From the NCBI RefSeq assembly GCF_010500815.1, contig NZ_JAAAMG010000011.1:119448-183447 (forward strand): a DNA stretch of 64,000 bases, in the 5' to 3' direction. This DNA comes from Jiella pacifica (lineage in GTDB: Bacteria > Pseudomonadota > Alphaproteobacteria > Rhizobiales > Rhizobiaceae). Positions 43,717 to 52,828 of this stretch are shown here, in pieces (positions within the stretch are counted from its first letter, which is position 1; each line of letters opens with the position of its first letter). A program made the translations under genes and the position numbers. The notes beneath the pieces are model-generated. The model was given only the letters and a program-made list of their open reading frames with translations. It had not been told where the DNA came from and ran no database searches.

Positions 43717-43831
43717 CCTCGGTGCCGGCCCGTTCCTGCCGGCGGGCCCGATCTCGGGCGGCGCAAGACCCGATGCGTTATATGGGTCGGTCTCGGCGGG
43801 AAGATCCTTCCGCTGCACACGGAAGCGGACG

Positions 43832-46585
43832 ATGAGTTCGGATAAAATGTCCTACGACACGAAGCGGCCGTCGCCCGAGGCTCTGCTGGAAAAGGCGCAG
43901 CAGGAGACCCGCGGTCGCCTGAAGATCTTCCTGGGCGCATCTCCCGGCGTCGGCAAGACCTACGAGATGCTGATGTCCGGGCGCGCCCGCAAGTCCGACG
44001 GCGAGGATGTGGTCATCGGCGTCGTGGAAACCCATGGTCGAGCGGAAACCGAAGCGCTGGTTCAGGGCCTCGAAATCGTTCCACGCAGCCGGATCGAATA
44101 CAAGGGCCGGGTGCTCGAGGAAATGGACCTTGATGCCGTGCTGGAACGTCGGCCGTCGCTGGTTCTGGTGGATGAGCTGGCGCACACCAATGCGCCCGGC
44201 AGTCGACACCCCAAGCGATATTTCGATGTCCTCGAACTCCTCGACCGAGGCATCGACGTCTACACCACCCTCAACATTCAGCACCTGGAAAGCCTCAACG
44301 ACGTGGTCACCCAGATCACGCGCATCCGCGTCCGCGAGACCCTTCCCGATTCCATCGTCGACAAAGCCGACGACGTCGAAATCATCGACATCACCCCCGA
44401 CGATCTCATCCGGCGGCTGAACGAAGGAAAGGTCTATGTCCCAAAGACCGCCAAACGCGCCATCGAGAACTATTTCTCCCCCCGCAACCTGACCGCGTTG
44501 CGCGAATTGGCGTTGCGCAGGACGGCTCAGCGTGTCGACCAGCAATTGCTGACCCAGATGCGCCAGAGCGCGATCGAGGGGCCTTGGCCAGCCGGCGAAC
44601 GCATTCTCGTCTGCATCAGCGAAGATCCCCGGTCGGCGGGGCTCGTACGCTACGGCAAGCGCCTCGCCGATCGCCTGCACGCCACGTGGTTGGCGCTGTA
44701 TGTCGAAGGGCGGCGTGCACAGGACATTGGCGAGGACGAGCGCGACCGCGTGGCCGAAGCGCTGCGGCTGGCTCAGAGCCTCGAAGGCGAGGCCGTCACC
44801 ATTCCCGGCGGCGACGGGAGGATTTCCGCCGACGTCGTGGCTTATGCGCGTGCAAACAACATCACGCACATCGTCATCGGCAAGAGCAGCCGGTCGCGAT
44901 GGTTCGAAATCCTGCACGGGTCGGTGGTGCATGAGCTCGTTCGCAGTGCGGGCGACATCAGCGTCCATGTGGTGGCGGGCAGCCAGCACACCGATGTCAG
45001 GGCGTCCAGAGCGTCGGTCGAGACGGCCGCCCCGCGTCGGCGCCCGGACTGGGCTGCCTTTGCCAAGTCGACCGCCGTCGTCGCCGCCGCGATCGGGACG
45101 GGCATGCTGCTCTGGCCGTGGGTCGGCGTCGAGCACATCGCGTTGATCTTCCTGACCGGGATCGTGGCGGTTGCCGTCTGGTTCGGTCTCCTGCCCTCGC
45201 TCTATGCCAGCGTCATATCGGCGGCCTGCTATAATTTCTTCTTCACCGACCCGTATCATACCTTCCTGATCTCGCGGCCGCGCGAGATCGTGTCCGTCGT
45301 CTTCTTCACGATCGTCGCCATCATCGTCTCGAACGTCGCCGCCCGGGCGCGCGCGCAGACGGTCGCTGCCAAGGCGAGGGCCCGCACGACCGAGTCCCTC
45401 TATTCCTTCAGCCGCAAGCTGGCTGGGGCCGGGACGCTCGACGACGTCCTGTGGGCCTCTGCGCATCAGATGGCGTCGATGCTGAAGCTGCGCGTGGTGA
45501 TCCTTCTGCCCGAGGGGGAAACCATAACCGTCCGTGCGGGCTATCCCCCGGACGACACCCTGGTCGATGCCGACATCGCCGCTGCCCGCTGGGCCTGGGA
45601 GCACAACCGTCCCGCGGGCCGGGGCGCCGACACGCTTCCAGGTGCCCGGCGCCTCTATCTGCCGCTCATAACCGGCAAGACCCCCGTCGGCATCGTCGGG
45701 CTCGACAGCGACAAGGAAGGGCCGCTGCTCAATCCGGAGCAGCAGAGATTGCTCGATGCCCTGGCGGACCAGGCGGCCGTCGCCATCGAGCGGATCCAGC
45801 TCGTGGCCGATGTGGACAGGGCGCGGCTGGCGGCCGAGGCGGACAAGCTGCGCTCGGCGCTGCTTGCGTCGATCTCCCACGATCTGAAGACGCCGCTTGC
45901 GGCAATCATGGGCGCCGCGGGCACGCTGCGGGAATATTCGCAGGCCCTGCCGCAGGCCGATCGAGCCGACATGCTGTCGACCATCGTGGACGAAGCGGAA
46001 CGGCTGAACCGCTTCATCGTCAATCTCCTCGACATGTCGCGGCTCGAGACGGGAGCCATGGAGCCGAATGCGTCCCTGCAATATCTGGACGACATGGTGG
46101 GATCCACACTGCGGCGTGCGAACAAGATCCTGTCGCATCACATGACCCGCATCGACATCCCGGCCAGCCTGCCGATGATCAGGGTCGATCCCGTCCTGTT
46201 CGATCAGGTGTTGTTCAATCTCCTCGACAATGCGTCGAAATACGCGCCGCCGGACACCACGATCCGCATACGCGCCTGGGAGGACGGCCGCTGGGCGATG
46301 ATCCAGATCCTGGACGAGGGCCCGGGTATTCCGCCCGACGATCTGGACAAGATCTTCGACAGTTTCTACCGCGTTCGCAAACGCGACCACGTGCTCGCCG
46401 GAACGGGCCTCGGCCTGTCCATCTGCAAAGGGTTCGTCGAGGCGATGGGCGGAACGATCATCGCCGGCAACAGGACCGATCGCAGCGGCGCAGTCTTCAC
46501 GATCCGCATGCCGATCCCCGCCGATCTGCCGAGAATGGGAGAGATGGATGACGAATCCGAGCGTGAAAATCCTCGTCGTCGATGA
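43832..46585 (+). CDS. kdpD: Sensor histidine kinase KdpD
   Basis: 917 residues. N-terminal KdpD domain with Walker-type LGASPGVGKTYEML (about 33-46), then a USP-like domain, four membrane helices in the DUF4118 block (GMLLWPWVGVEHIALIFLTG to FTIVAIIVSNVAARARAQ), a GAF domain, the H-box LASISHDLKTPLAAIMGAAG (His about 685) and HATPase with DNASKYAPP, LDEGPGIPP and TGLGLSICKG. KdpD senses low K+ or ionic stress and phosphorylates KdpE. It is separated from kdpC by stem-loops, allowing independent expression, and overlaps kdpE by 38 bases. Confidence 0.96.
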   Translation: MSSDKMSYDTKRPSPEALLEKAQQETRGRLKIFLGASPGVGKTYEMLMSGRARKSDGEDVVIGVVETHGRAETEALVQGLEIVPRSRIEYKGRVLEEMDLDAVLERRPSLVLVDELAHTNAPGSRHPKRYFDVLELLDRGIDVYTTLNIQHLESLNDVVTQITRIRVRETLPDSIVDKADDVEIIDITPDDLIRRLNEGKVYVPKTAKRAIENYFSPRNLTALRELALRRTAQRVDQQLLTQMRQSAIEGPWPAGERILVCISEDPRSAGLVRYGKRLADRLHATWLALYVEGRRAQDIGEDERDRVAEALRLAQSLEGEAVTIPGGDGRISADVVAYARANNITHIVIGKSSRSRWFEILHGSVVHELVRSAGDISVHVVAGSQHTDVRASRASVETAAPRRRPDWAAFAKSTAVVAAAIGTGMLLWPWVGVEHIALIFLTGIVAVAVWFGLLPSLYASVISAACYNFFFTDPYHTFLISRPREIVSVVFFTIVAIIVSNVAARARAQTVAAKARARTTESLYSFSRKLAGAGTLDDVLWASAHQMASMLKLRVVILLPEGETITVRAGYPPDDTLVDADIAAARWAWEHNRPAGRGADTLPGARRLYLPLITGKTPVGIVGLDSDKEGPLLNPEQQRLLDALADQAAVAIERIQLVADVDRARLAAEADKLRSALLASISHDLKTPLAAIMGAAGTLREYSQALPQADRADMLSTIVDEAERLNRFIVNLLDMSRLETGAMEPNASLQYLDDMVGSTLRRANKILSHHMTRIDIPASLPMIRVDPVLFDQVLFNLLDNASKYAPPDTTIRIRAWEDGRWAMIQILDEGPGIPPDDLDKIFDSFYRVRKRDHVLAGTGLGLSICKGFVEAMGGTIIAGNRTDRSGAVFTIRMPIPADLPRMGEMDDESERENPRRR

Positions 46586-47240
46586 CGAGCCCCCCATCCG
46601 GAAATTGCTGCGCGTCGGGCTCACCGCCGAAGGCTATGCCATCGTGGATGCGACCAACGCTGCCGGCGCCATGGCCAGGCTCGAGGCCGAAAAGCCCGAC
46701 CTGATCCTTCTCGACCTGGGGCTGCCCGACATGCAGGGCCACGATCTCCTGGCGAAATGGCGTCACGACCTGATCGAGTTGCCGATCATCATCCTGTCGA
46801 GCCGAACCGACGAAGCCGGTATCGTGAAAGCCCTTGAACTCGGCGCCGACGACTATGTGACCAAGCCGTTCGGAACGAAGGAACTGGTTGCGCGCATACG
46901 CGTCGCCCTGCGGCACCGGCTCCAGCAGCAAGGCGAGCGTCCGATCTTTCAGACCGGCGCGCTGTCCGTCGACCTCGTGAAGCGCATCGTCAAGGTCGCC
47001 GGCAAGGAGGTGAAGCTGTCGCCCAAGGAATACGACATCCTGCGGGTGTTCGTGCAGCACGCCGGCAAGGTCATTACGCATCAGCACCTGCTCAAGGAGG
47101 TGTGGGGCGGCTCGACCGACGTGCAGTATCTGCGTGTCTACGTGCGCCAGCTTCGCCAGAAGCTCGAGCTCGGCTCCAACGACCCGCAATACATCACCAC
47201 GGAAACGGGGGTCGGCTATCGGCTGCGCGAAGCCGAATGA
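46548..47240 (+). CDS. kdpE: Response regulator KdpE
   Basis: 230 residues, starting inside kdpD. Receiver domain with VDDEPPIRKLLRVGL and phosphoacceptor D56 (ILLDLGLPDMQGHD), KPFGTKELVARIRVALRHR; winged-helix domain with VKLSPKEYDILRVFVQHAGK and GGSTDVQYLRVYVRQLRQKL. It activates kdp transcription. The 38-base overlap in a different frame indicates coupled translation with the sensor. Confidence 0.96.
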   Translation: MTNPSVKILVVDDEPPIRKLLRVGLTAEGYAIVDATNAAGAMARLEAEKPDLILLDLGLPDMQGHDLLAKWRHDLIELPIIILSSRTDEAGIVKALELGADDYVTKPFGTKELVARIRVALRHRLQQQGERPIFQTGALSVDLVKRIVKVAGKEVKLSPKEYDILRVFVQHAGKVITHQHLLKEVWGGSTDVQYLRVYVRQLRQKLELGSNDPQYITTETGVGYRLREAE

Positions 47241-47297
47241 GGGTGCCTGCCGAGTGCAGCAGCCTCAATCGCCATAGCAAAAGACGTGAGTGGATGC

Positions 47298-47750
47298 ATG
47301 CATATCTCTGAAGTCATCAAGCGCACCGATGTGCTTCTTGGCGTATCGGCCTCGTCGAAGCCGAAACTCCTGCAATTCCTGGCGCAGACGACAGCCAAGG
47401 CACTGGATGTTGGTGAGGATGAGATTCTGAACGCCCTCGCCTGTCGGGAAGAGTTGGGTTCGACCGGCATCGGTGAGGGGATTGCGCTCCCCCATGCACA
47501 GGTGAGGTGCGTCGTTGCCCCCTTCGTGCTTCTCGTGCGTCTGGTGAGGCCGATCGAATTCGAAGCCATCGACGACCGGCCAGTCGACCTCATTTGCCTG
47601 ATCCTGACGCCTCCGGCGAACAACTCCTCCCACTTGCAACTTCTCTCCAACGCTGCGCGGCAGTTGCGCTGTCCGAATGTCATCATGAGCGTCCGATCGG
47701 CCTCCGACCCCGACCAAGTCTACGAGGCGCTGACAGTCTCTCGGGAGTAG
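47298..47750 (+). CDS. PTS EIIA / PtsN-like (EIIA-Ntr) protein
   Basis: 150 residues beginning MHISEVIKRTDVLLGVSASS. The phosphorylated histidine is H66 in GIGEGIALPHAQV, followed by VDLICLILTPPANNSSHLQL, typical of EIIA-Ntr. In proteobacteria EIIA-Ntr interacts with KdpD and Trk to tune potassium uptake, so its position 57 bases after kdpE makes a role in Kdp control plausible. The start could be the GTG twelve bases upstream. Phosphotransfer partners are not in the window. Confidence 0.85.
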   Translation: MHISEVIKRTDVLLGVSASSKPKLLQFLAQTTAKALDVGEDEILNALACREELGSTGIGEGIALPHAQVRCVVAPFVLLVRLVRPIEFEAIDDRPVDLICLILTPPANNSSHLQLLSNAARQLRCPNVIMSVRSASDPDQVYEALTVSRE

Positions 47751-47838
47751 ACGGTTCGTGTCATGAAGGTAGCCCGAGCCCCCAGATGGCGAAGAGGATT
47801 GGAAGGAAATGACAGGCGCCGTGGAAGACGATGTTTCC

Positions 47839-48297
47839 CTATGCGTCCAGACCGGCCGCCGTGATGGTGAGGCCGACGCCGGCGGCCTTCGGCGACAGCA
47901 CCAGGAGATCGAAGCCGGGCGGACCGGCCTGGAAGGCGTCGACGATGACAAGCCGCTTCTCGCCCGGTACCTTGCCGTTGATGATGCCCGGCTCCCGCTT
48001 CAAGCCGAACCCAAGGCGTCGGTCGTCTCGCCCAGCACGCCCGCCTGGAGATGCCGCTCGGTCTCCTCGATCCAGTTGCGCGGCAACGCCGTCGGGCCGA
48101 TGACGAAAATGGGCCGATGGGACGCACCTTCGATCTGTCGCAAGGCGATGTGCGTCTTGCGAATCCAGGCCAGAAAGACCGGGGAGTGGACGGCCTGCCA
48201 AGCCGCAAAGATCGAGCCAGCAGGGATTGCCCCGGAATGGCACCGGCCAGTCGCTGCATTCGCGCGACGATAGGCGAAGTCGGCATCTTTCGATCAC
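47839..48297 (-). pseudogene. Remnant of an SNF2-family helicase
   Basis: In one minus frame: AAWQAVHSPVFLAWIRKTHI, then PIFVIGPTALPRNWIEETER, ending in a stop near 47998. One base shifted, the next frame reads INGKVPGEKRLVIVDAFQAG and then FDLLVLSPKAAGVGLTITAA. The latter is SNF2 helicase motifs IV-V (IVDxFQ...SPKAGGVGLTITAAN). It lacks the following NHVIHxxRWWNP block and almost all of the first motor domain. Frameshift, internal deletion and truncation show a dead gene. Confidence 0.6.
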
Positions 48298-48325
48298 TCG
48301 GCAGAGCAGCGCGGCTCTGGCAACG

Positions 48326-48643
48326 TCATTCCCGCCGAAGAGAAACCCGTTTCTCGTCTACCCCAGCACCGACGCCAGCAGGCGCCGTTCCAAATGACCC
48401 GGGACATTTGGAAAAAAGCATGCGTTTGCCATCATCCGTCGGGCTGGAGGGCTGTCTCGTCCAAGGATCTGGCAGGATGCGGCCGAAATGGCCGCCCGGC
48501 AGGTGATGCAACCCGATGTCGCGAAGCTCATGGTCGGACATCTGCCGCAAGCGTTCCTCGTCGCGGCGGATCCGCAGACGCTCCCTGTGCGCATTCAGGA
48601 AACGCCACGCCCAAGCCACGAGGTGCCGCCCCAGCCGCACCAC
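48326..48643 (-). CDS. DUF1127-domain protein, start uncertain
   Basis: About 105 residues. LVAWAWRFLNAHRERLRIRR then DEERLRQMSDHELRDIGLHH is the DUF1127 signature (L..LDD..LRDIGL), a small helical domain of alphaproteobacterial regulators and hypothetical proteins. The C-terminal 55 residues (from PGGHFGRI) are unlike other members. The start was set to a GTG near 48643; a better ribosome site precedes an ATG in another frame further upstream (MDKGISFKRSGVPAAGRGG), so a frameshift may have damaged the N-terminus. Some DUF1127 proteins regulate RNA turnover or phosphate and carbon metabolism. Confidence 0.5.
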   Translation of the reverse strand: MVRLGRHLVAWAWRFLNAHRERLRIRRDEERLRQMSDHELRDIGLHHLPGGHFGRILPDPWTRQPSSPTDDGKRMLFSKCPGSFGTAPAGVGAGVDEKRVSLRRE

Positions 48644-49155
48644 CGGGTGGCGCTTCGCGCCGTCGGTGTCGGCGCCCCGCCACCGCGGCCCGCTGCAGGC
48701 ACGCCAGACCGTTTGAACGAAATCCCCTTGTCCATCTTTCCGATCCTCGACTTTCAAACGCCGCACAACCTTCGAACGGCTGCGGGACGGGTTGCTTCGG
48801 ACCGAGTTTTCGGGGGCTCGCGTTGCGTTCCTGTTTCGAACCCGGCTGGGATGTTTACAACCGCAATGCGGATGTCGCGGAGGGCCGCCGCCGGATTCCC
48901 GGGCGCCAGCGTCGGCGTCCTGGTAGGGCCGGCCCCGCCGCGGACACGCCCTCGCCCCACGACGACATCCGCTTCTGCGCCGCGCCGGCGACCGGCGCAG
49001 CACTCGCACGCGACGGAGGCTTGCCGTTCGCCCCGCCTCGCGCCCTCTGCAAGAAGTGAGCTTCGATTGAAACGTCAAATGCGTGCGTCGAAGCGGAGAT
49101 GTAACGCGGCTCTTTCAAGTCTCGCGTCATTCAGACACGAGACAGAAAGACTGGC
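48644..49155. other. Stretch without a convincing gene
   Basis: It holds the possible damaged N-terminus of the DUF1127 gene (around 48690-48735). The rest has only shadow frames. The last 100 bases may contain the promoter of the cupin gene. Confidence 0.4.
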
Positions 49156-49656
49156 ATGCTCATCCCTGAGAAACGTCTGCCCGCCGCTCCGGACGCCGGC
49201 CCTGAATGGCGTGAGGTCACGCCCGGCGAGCGGTTCATCATCCGCGTCCCTGCCGCCGCGACGCGGGGGATCTACACGATGCTCGAGATCCTCGCCGAAC
49301 CTCGTAACGGCGTCCCCATGCATGTCCACGCGAACGAGGAGGAACACTTCGTCATTCTCGAAGGCACCGTTAATTTCGTCCGTGGTGACGACATATCAGA
49401 ATTGTCGGCGGGAGATTCCGTGACGGTGACGAGGGGGACGCCCCACGCATGGTGCAATCTCTCGGACGGCCCGGTTCGGGTGCTGATCATCTTCTCGCCC
49501 GGCCATCTCGGGCGGACGTTCAGGCTCATCGGGTCGTTGCAGGGCAATGATCTGGCGGCCGTGCTGGAGTCGAACGAAAGCGATGGCTCCACGGTTCTCG
49601 GCCCGCCGCCTTTCGAGAACATCTATTCAGTCTTGACACCTCGGGCGAGGCCGTAG
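49156..49656 (+). CDS. Cupin-domain protein
   Basis: 166 residues with a single double-stranded beta-helix. The metal-binding motif 1 is MHVHANEEEHFVILEGTVNF (about 54-73; His, His, Glu, His), and motif 2 is TVTRGTPHAWCNLSDGP (His). A preceding GERFIIRVPAAATRGIYTML fits the start of the barrel. Ligand and reaction cannot be told from sequence; small single-domain cupins are often dioxygenases, isomerases or storage-like binders. It precedes a DoxX-like gene, separated by 142 bases, with no obvious functional link. Confidence 0.85.
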   Translation: MLIPEKRLPAAPDAGPEWREVTPGERFIIRVPAAATRGIYTMLEILAEPRNGVPMHVHANEEEHFVILEGTVNFVRGDDISELSAGDSVTVTRGTPHAWCNLSDGPVRVLIIFSPGHLGRTFRLIGSLQGNDLAAVLESNESDGSTVLGPPPFENIYSVLTPRARP

Positions 49657-49798
49657 GGGAGCCTCAGCGCAGGGCGGGCTGATGGCCTCGGTGCAGTGTC
49701 CCCAGGCCCGTCGCTTTCGGCCCACTCGCGTCGCTCCAGCGCCGCGGGCCCTCCCCTTTTCGCCGACGCTTCCCACTGGAAACAAAGGATACCCTGAA

Positions 49799-50224
49799 AT
49801 GCGTGCTTCCATCGCTGGTCGCTCGATCGTGACCGTCGTCGCCGTTCTCCTGCTTCTCGACGGCTCGCTTCAGCTTGCCTCGGCGCCGATGATCGCCGAA
49901 GCCATGACGCATGCCGGATACACGGCCGACAGCGGACCGCGCGTCGCGGTCTTCACACTGACCTGCGCGTTCCTTTTGCTCATCCCTCGCTTGGCGCCGC
50001 TCGGCGCGGTGCTGTCCACCGGCTTTCTGGGAGGCGCGATCGCCACCCACTTCCGCATCGACGGCTTCGGCTCGCCGCTGCAGTTGATCTGTCTCGCTCT
50101 CGGGATGGTCATGTGGCTCGGAATGGCCCTCGCCGATCCTCGCCTCCGCTCCTTCCTGCCGGCGGGCCTCGGCCGTCGTTCGCCGGCCGGATGGGCCGCC
50201 GGCGACCGAACGCGGTATCGATGA
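49799..50224 (+). CDS. DoxX-like small membrane protein
   Basis: 141 residues, four predicted membrane helices: IVTVVAVLLLLDGSLQLAS, VAVFTLTCAFLLLIPRLAPL, GAVLSTGFLGGAIATHFRI, LQLICLALGMVMWLGMALAD. The LDGSLQL...RVAVFTL pattern resembles the DoxX-like family (DoxX_2) found in many proteobacteria, whose function is unclear. The gene follows the cupin on the same strand. The C-terminal 15 residues after FLPAG are Arg/Gly-rich and not conserved. Confidence 0.7.
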   Translation: MRASIAGRSIVTVVAVLLLLDGSLQLASAPMIAEAMTHAGYTADSGPRVAVFTLTCAFLLLIPRLAPLGAVLSTGFLGGAIATHFRIDGFGSPLQLICLALGMVMWLGMALADPRLRSFLPAGLGRRSPAGWAAGDRTRYR

Positions 50225-50345
50225 ATGTGGGCGTCGAAGCAAAGCGCCGCCGCCTGCCGACAGGGAATCCTCCATGTCGGCAGGCGGCTTGCCGTGGAGG
50301 CGAGTCGATGCCTGCGCACCGGGCGGCAAGCGGCCCGAGGACGCA

Positions 50346-51134
50346 TCAGACCGTCGGCACGGTTCCTCCGTCGATCACGTACTCCGTTCCGGTGATCGCG
50401 GCGGCTCTCGGCGAGACGAGGAAGGCGACGAGATCGGCGACCTCCCGGGGCTTGGCCGGACGACCGAAAGGAATGCCGCCGAGGCTGTCCATGATGATCC
50501 GCTTGCCCCCCTCGTAGTCGGTCCCGGCCTGCTCGGCGAGACGCTCCGCAAGCCGAACGGCCGCAGCAGTCTCCACCCAGCCGGGCGAGACGCGCACCAC
50601 GCGCACGCCATCCGGCGCAACCTGCTTCGACAGCGCCTTGCTGTAGGTGGCGAGAGCGGCCTTGGCGGCAGCGTAGGCGGTAGTCGATTCCGGCAGGGGC
50701 AACTCGTGCTGGATGGACGTCACATGGATCACGACACCGGAGCCGCGCGCGATCATTCCAGGCACGAGAGCCCGGTCGATGCGCACGGCCGCCATCAGGT
50801 TCTGGTTGATTTCGTTCATCCAGATTTCGTCATCGAGCGCCGCGAAGCCGCCCCCGGGAGCGCCGGATCCGCCCAGCACGTTCACGAGGATGTCGACGCC
50901 CCCGAGTTCGGCCTCAGCAAAGCGGGCGAAGGCGTTGCAGCCCTCGAGCGACATCAGGTCCGCCGCCACGAATCGGACCGCCTCCGGCAGCGTGCCGGGT
51001 CTGGACCGGGCGCCCGTCACGACGCTGGCACCGGCATCGAGCAGAGCCGCAACGACGGCCTCGCCCACACCCTTCGTTCCCCCCGTGACGACGGCGCGGC
51101 GACCGCCGAGGTCGATCCAACCGCCACCCATCAC
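50346..51134 (-). CDS. Short-chain dehydrogenase/reductase (SDR)
   Basis: 262 residues with classical SDR motifs: [13 protein letters not shown] (cofactor TGxxxGxG), NVLGGSG, catalytic serine in HVTSIQHE, Tyr/Lys in [10 protein letters not shown], and [20 protein letters not shown] near the C-terminus with a [11 protein letters not shown] end. A glycine-rich start ([14 protein letters not shown]) is common. It overlaps the NTF2-like gene by 4 bases and forms an operon divergent from an HxlR regulator. The substrate is unknown; HxlR-SDR-NTF2 sets often handle quinones or reactive carbonyls, which is inference. Confidence 0.9.
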   Translation of the reverse strand: MMGGGWIDLGGRRAVVTGGTKGVGEAVVAALLDAGASVVTGARSRPGTLPEAVRFVAADLMSLEGCNAFARFAEAELGGVDILVNVLGGSGAPGGGFAALDDEIWMNEINQNLMAAVRIDRALVPGMIARGSGVVIHVTSIQHELPLPESTTAYAAAKAALATYSKALSKQVAPDGVRVVRVSPGWVETAAAVRLAERLAEQAGTDYEGGKRIIMDSLGGIPFGRPAKPREVADLVAFLVSPRAAAITGTEYVIDGGTVPTV

Positions 51135-51454
51135 CCGATCTCCAGCGCGGCGATGCGGCCATCGCGCAGTGCGAAGCGATGGGTCAGCGTCAGGGGGCTA
51201 CCGGGGAACGATCCCGTCACCTCGGTCGGAACGACGAGAACGTCGTCAAGCCGTTCGACCGCAAGGGGCCGCGCCGTGAACGGCGTGCGTTCCATGGTCT
51301 CGACACGCCAGTCGCGGATCGCCGGGATGCCCCGGTGGCGCCTTGCCTCGTCGTGGACGACGGCGTCGTCCGTGAAAACGGCACCGAGTTCTGCTACCGT
51401 GGCATCCGGAGCGAGGTCGAAGTAGATGGCGAGTGGCTCGGGCATGTTCAGCAT
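51131..51454 (-). CDS. NTF2-like/SnoaL-type small protein
   Basis: 107 residues starting [20 protein letters not shown], with the cone-shaped NTF2/SnoaL pattern: [42 protein letters not shown], and [20 protein letters not shown]. Such proteins bind small hydrophobic ligands or act as isomerases or dehydratases. The first codon was set at 51454 because GAAGGA precedes it; 21 extra upstream codons are not homologous. It is the first gene of the SDR operon, divergent from HxlR. Confidence 0.8.
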   Translation of the reverse strand: MLNMPEPLAIYFDLAPDATVAELGAVFTDDAVVHDEARRHRGIPAIRDWRVETMERTPFTARPLAVERLDDVLVVPTEVTGSFPGSPLTLTHRFALRDGRIAALEIG

Positions 51455-51501
51455 GTCGTTTCCTTCGATGTTGTCGTGCTGTTGCAAAGAGATCTGACGA
51501 A

Positions 51502-51894
51502 ATGTCGCAATTAACAAGTACGCACGAAAAAGTTGGGTACTTACCTGGAAGTAAGCCCTCCACCCATACGGCGTTTACGGCCGCGTCCGGCATCGAGAAC
51601 GCCGTGCGGATGCTGGAGGGGCGCTGGAAGCTGGTGATCCTGTTCAATCTCTTCGGCGGCCGGCTCATGCGCTTCTCGGATCTGGAGCGAGCGATCCCCG
51701 ACATCTCGCAGAAGATGCTGATCCAGCAGCTCCGCCAGATGGAGGCCGACGGGATCGTCACCCGCCTCGTGCACCATCAGGTCCCGCCGAAGGTCGAATA
51801 CGGGCTGACGGCATGGGGCCAGTCGCTCTGCCCGGCGCTCGACGCGCTCCTGACATGGGCGGAAGCCCGGCCGGCAAGCCCCGACGCTCAGTGA
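51502..51894 (+). CDS. HxlR-family transcriptional regulator
   Basis: 130 residues. The core is ENAVRMLEGRWKLVILFNLFGG and LMRFSDLERAIPDISQKMLIQQLRQMEADGIVTR, the HxlR winged helix (GxWxxxIL...RFxxLxRxIxGISxKMLTxxLRxLExDGLV). These regulators sense quinones or electrophiles, often via cysteine; this protein has no cysteine before the core. The first 25 residues, and the operator-like half-sites inside the first 15 codons, make the exact start debatable. Confidence 0.88.
   Translation: MSQLTSTHEKVGYLPGSKPSTHTAFTAASGIENAVRMLEGRWKLVILFNLFGGRLMRFSDLERAIPDISQKMLIQQLRQMEADGIVTRLVHHQVPPKVEYGLTAWGQSLCPALDALLTWAEARPASPDAQ
51516..51555. promoter_or_regulatory. HxlR-type half-site cluster at the HxlR/NTF2 divergent start
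   Basis: AAGTAC (51516-51521) and GTACTT (51537-51542) are inverted to one another, and CTTAC (51540-51544) with GTAAG (51551-51555) form a second inverted pair. Three AAGTA-type half-sites thus lie within 40 bases of the divergent region, overlapping the first HxlR codons. TACT/AGTA half-sites are typical of HxlR-family operators. Confidence 0.45.
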
Positions 51895-52080
51895 GGGACC
51901 GCCTCAGCCGCGGCGAGGCCCGCCCCGCAGCCGCCGTCTGGCAAGGCCGAGCTGGGTCACGGCGACCATGGCGGCGCCCAACGCCCAGCCGGACATTTCG
52001 CAAACGGCTCGTCGTGCCGTGCCGGGGCGGCTCCGCCTCGTTCGAGCGGCGACCGCCTCGATCCTGGGCGGGATTCGACG

Positions 52081-52806
52081 CTACCGCACGACCTCGACGT
52101 CGGCGTTAAACAGGTATCCGACGCCGCGCTCCGTCCGGATGAGCTGCGGGTTGCTCGGGTCGGTCTCCAGCTTGCGCCGCAGCCGCAGGATCAAGACGTC
52201 GATGCTGCGGTCGAAGACTTCCTCGTCGTGCAGCCGCGTCGCAGCGATCAGCTGTTCCCGGCTCAGGATCTGTTGCGGCGACCGCAGGAAGGCGGTCAGA
52301 AGGTTGAACTCGCCGGCCGTCAGCTTGACCAGCGTCTGATGCGGAGACGTCAGGCGGCGCATGCGCACGCTGAGCTCGAAGCCGGCGAACCTGTAGCGGA
52401 TCCGCTGCTGGATCTCCCGCGAGCGCCCGTCGGCGCGCTCCGAGCGTCGCAGGACGGCTCTCGCCCGAGCCATCAGCTCCCGCAGGCTGAAGGGCTTGGT
52501 GACGTAGTCGTCGGCCCCCAGTTCCAGCGCGACCACCCGGTCCGGCTCGTCCCGGCGCTGCCCGGTGATGATGATGACCGGCACCTGGCTGTCGGACGAG
52601 ATGCCTCGCATCAGGTCGAGCCCGTTCTCCTTGGCGAGCTGCAGGTCGAGGATGATGAGATCGGCCGGGCGCGCGTTGAGCACGCGCTTCAGGGCCGAAC
52701 CGTCGGGTGCGGTGCTGACCTCGTAGCCGTTATGGGCGAAATAGGTGCCGATGAGGTCCCGCATGGCGGGATCGTCATCGACGACGAGGATGTGACTGCC
52801 GTTCAT
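52081..52806 (-). CDS. Response regulator, OmpR/PhoB family
   Basis: 241 residues: receiver with VVDDDPAMRDLIGTYF and D54 (LIILDLQLAKENGLD), VVALELGADDYVTKPFSLRELMARARAVLRR, and winged helix with LTAGEFNLLTAFLRSPQQIL, DRSIDVLILRLRRKLETDP. ATG at 52806 follows GAGG. The neighbouring kinase gene upstream is broken, so this regulator probably lost its cognate partner. Confidence 0.92.
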   Translation of the reverse strand: MNGSHILVVDDDPAMRDLIGTYFAHNGYEVSTAPDGSALKRVLNARPADLIILDLQLAKENGLDLMRGISSDSQVPVIIITGQRRDEPDRVVALELGADDYVTKPFSLRELMARARAVLRRSERADGRSREIQQRIRYRFAGFELSVRMRRLTSPHQTLVKLTAGEFNLLTAFLRSPQQILSREQLIAATRLHDEEVFDRSIDVLILRLRRKLETDPSNPQLIRTERGVGYLFNADVEVVR

Positions 52807-52828
52807 GAATCTGCCTCGTTGCCGCGCG

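Noticed and set aside
43778..46624. Long minus-strand open frame of 948 codons opposite kdpD
   Set aside because: Antisense shadow of the well-supported KdpD gene.
47751..49155. Possible phage-defence island
   Set aside because: Only a broken SNF2 fragment is seen, with no nuclease, methylase or integrase around it.
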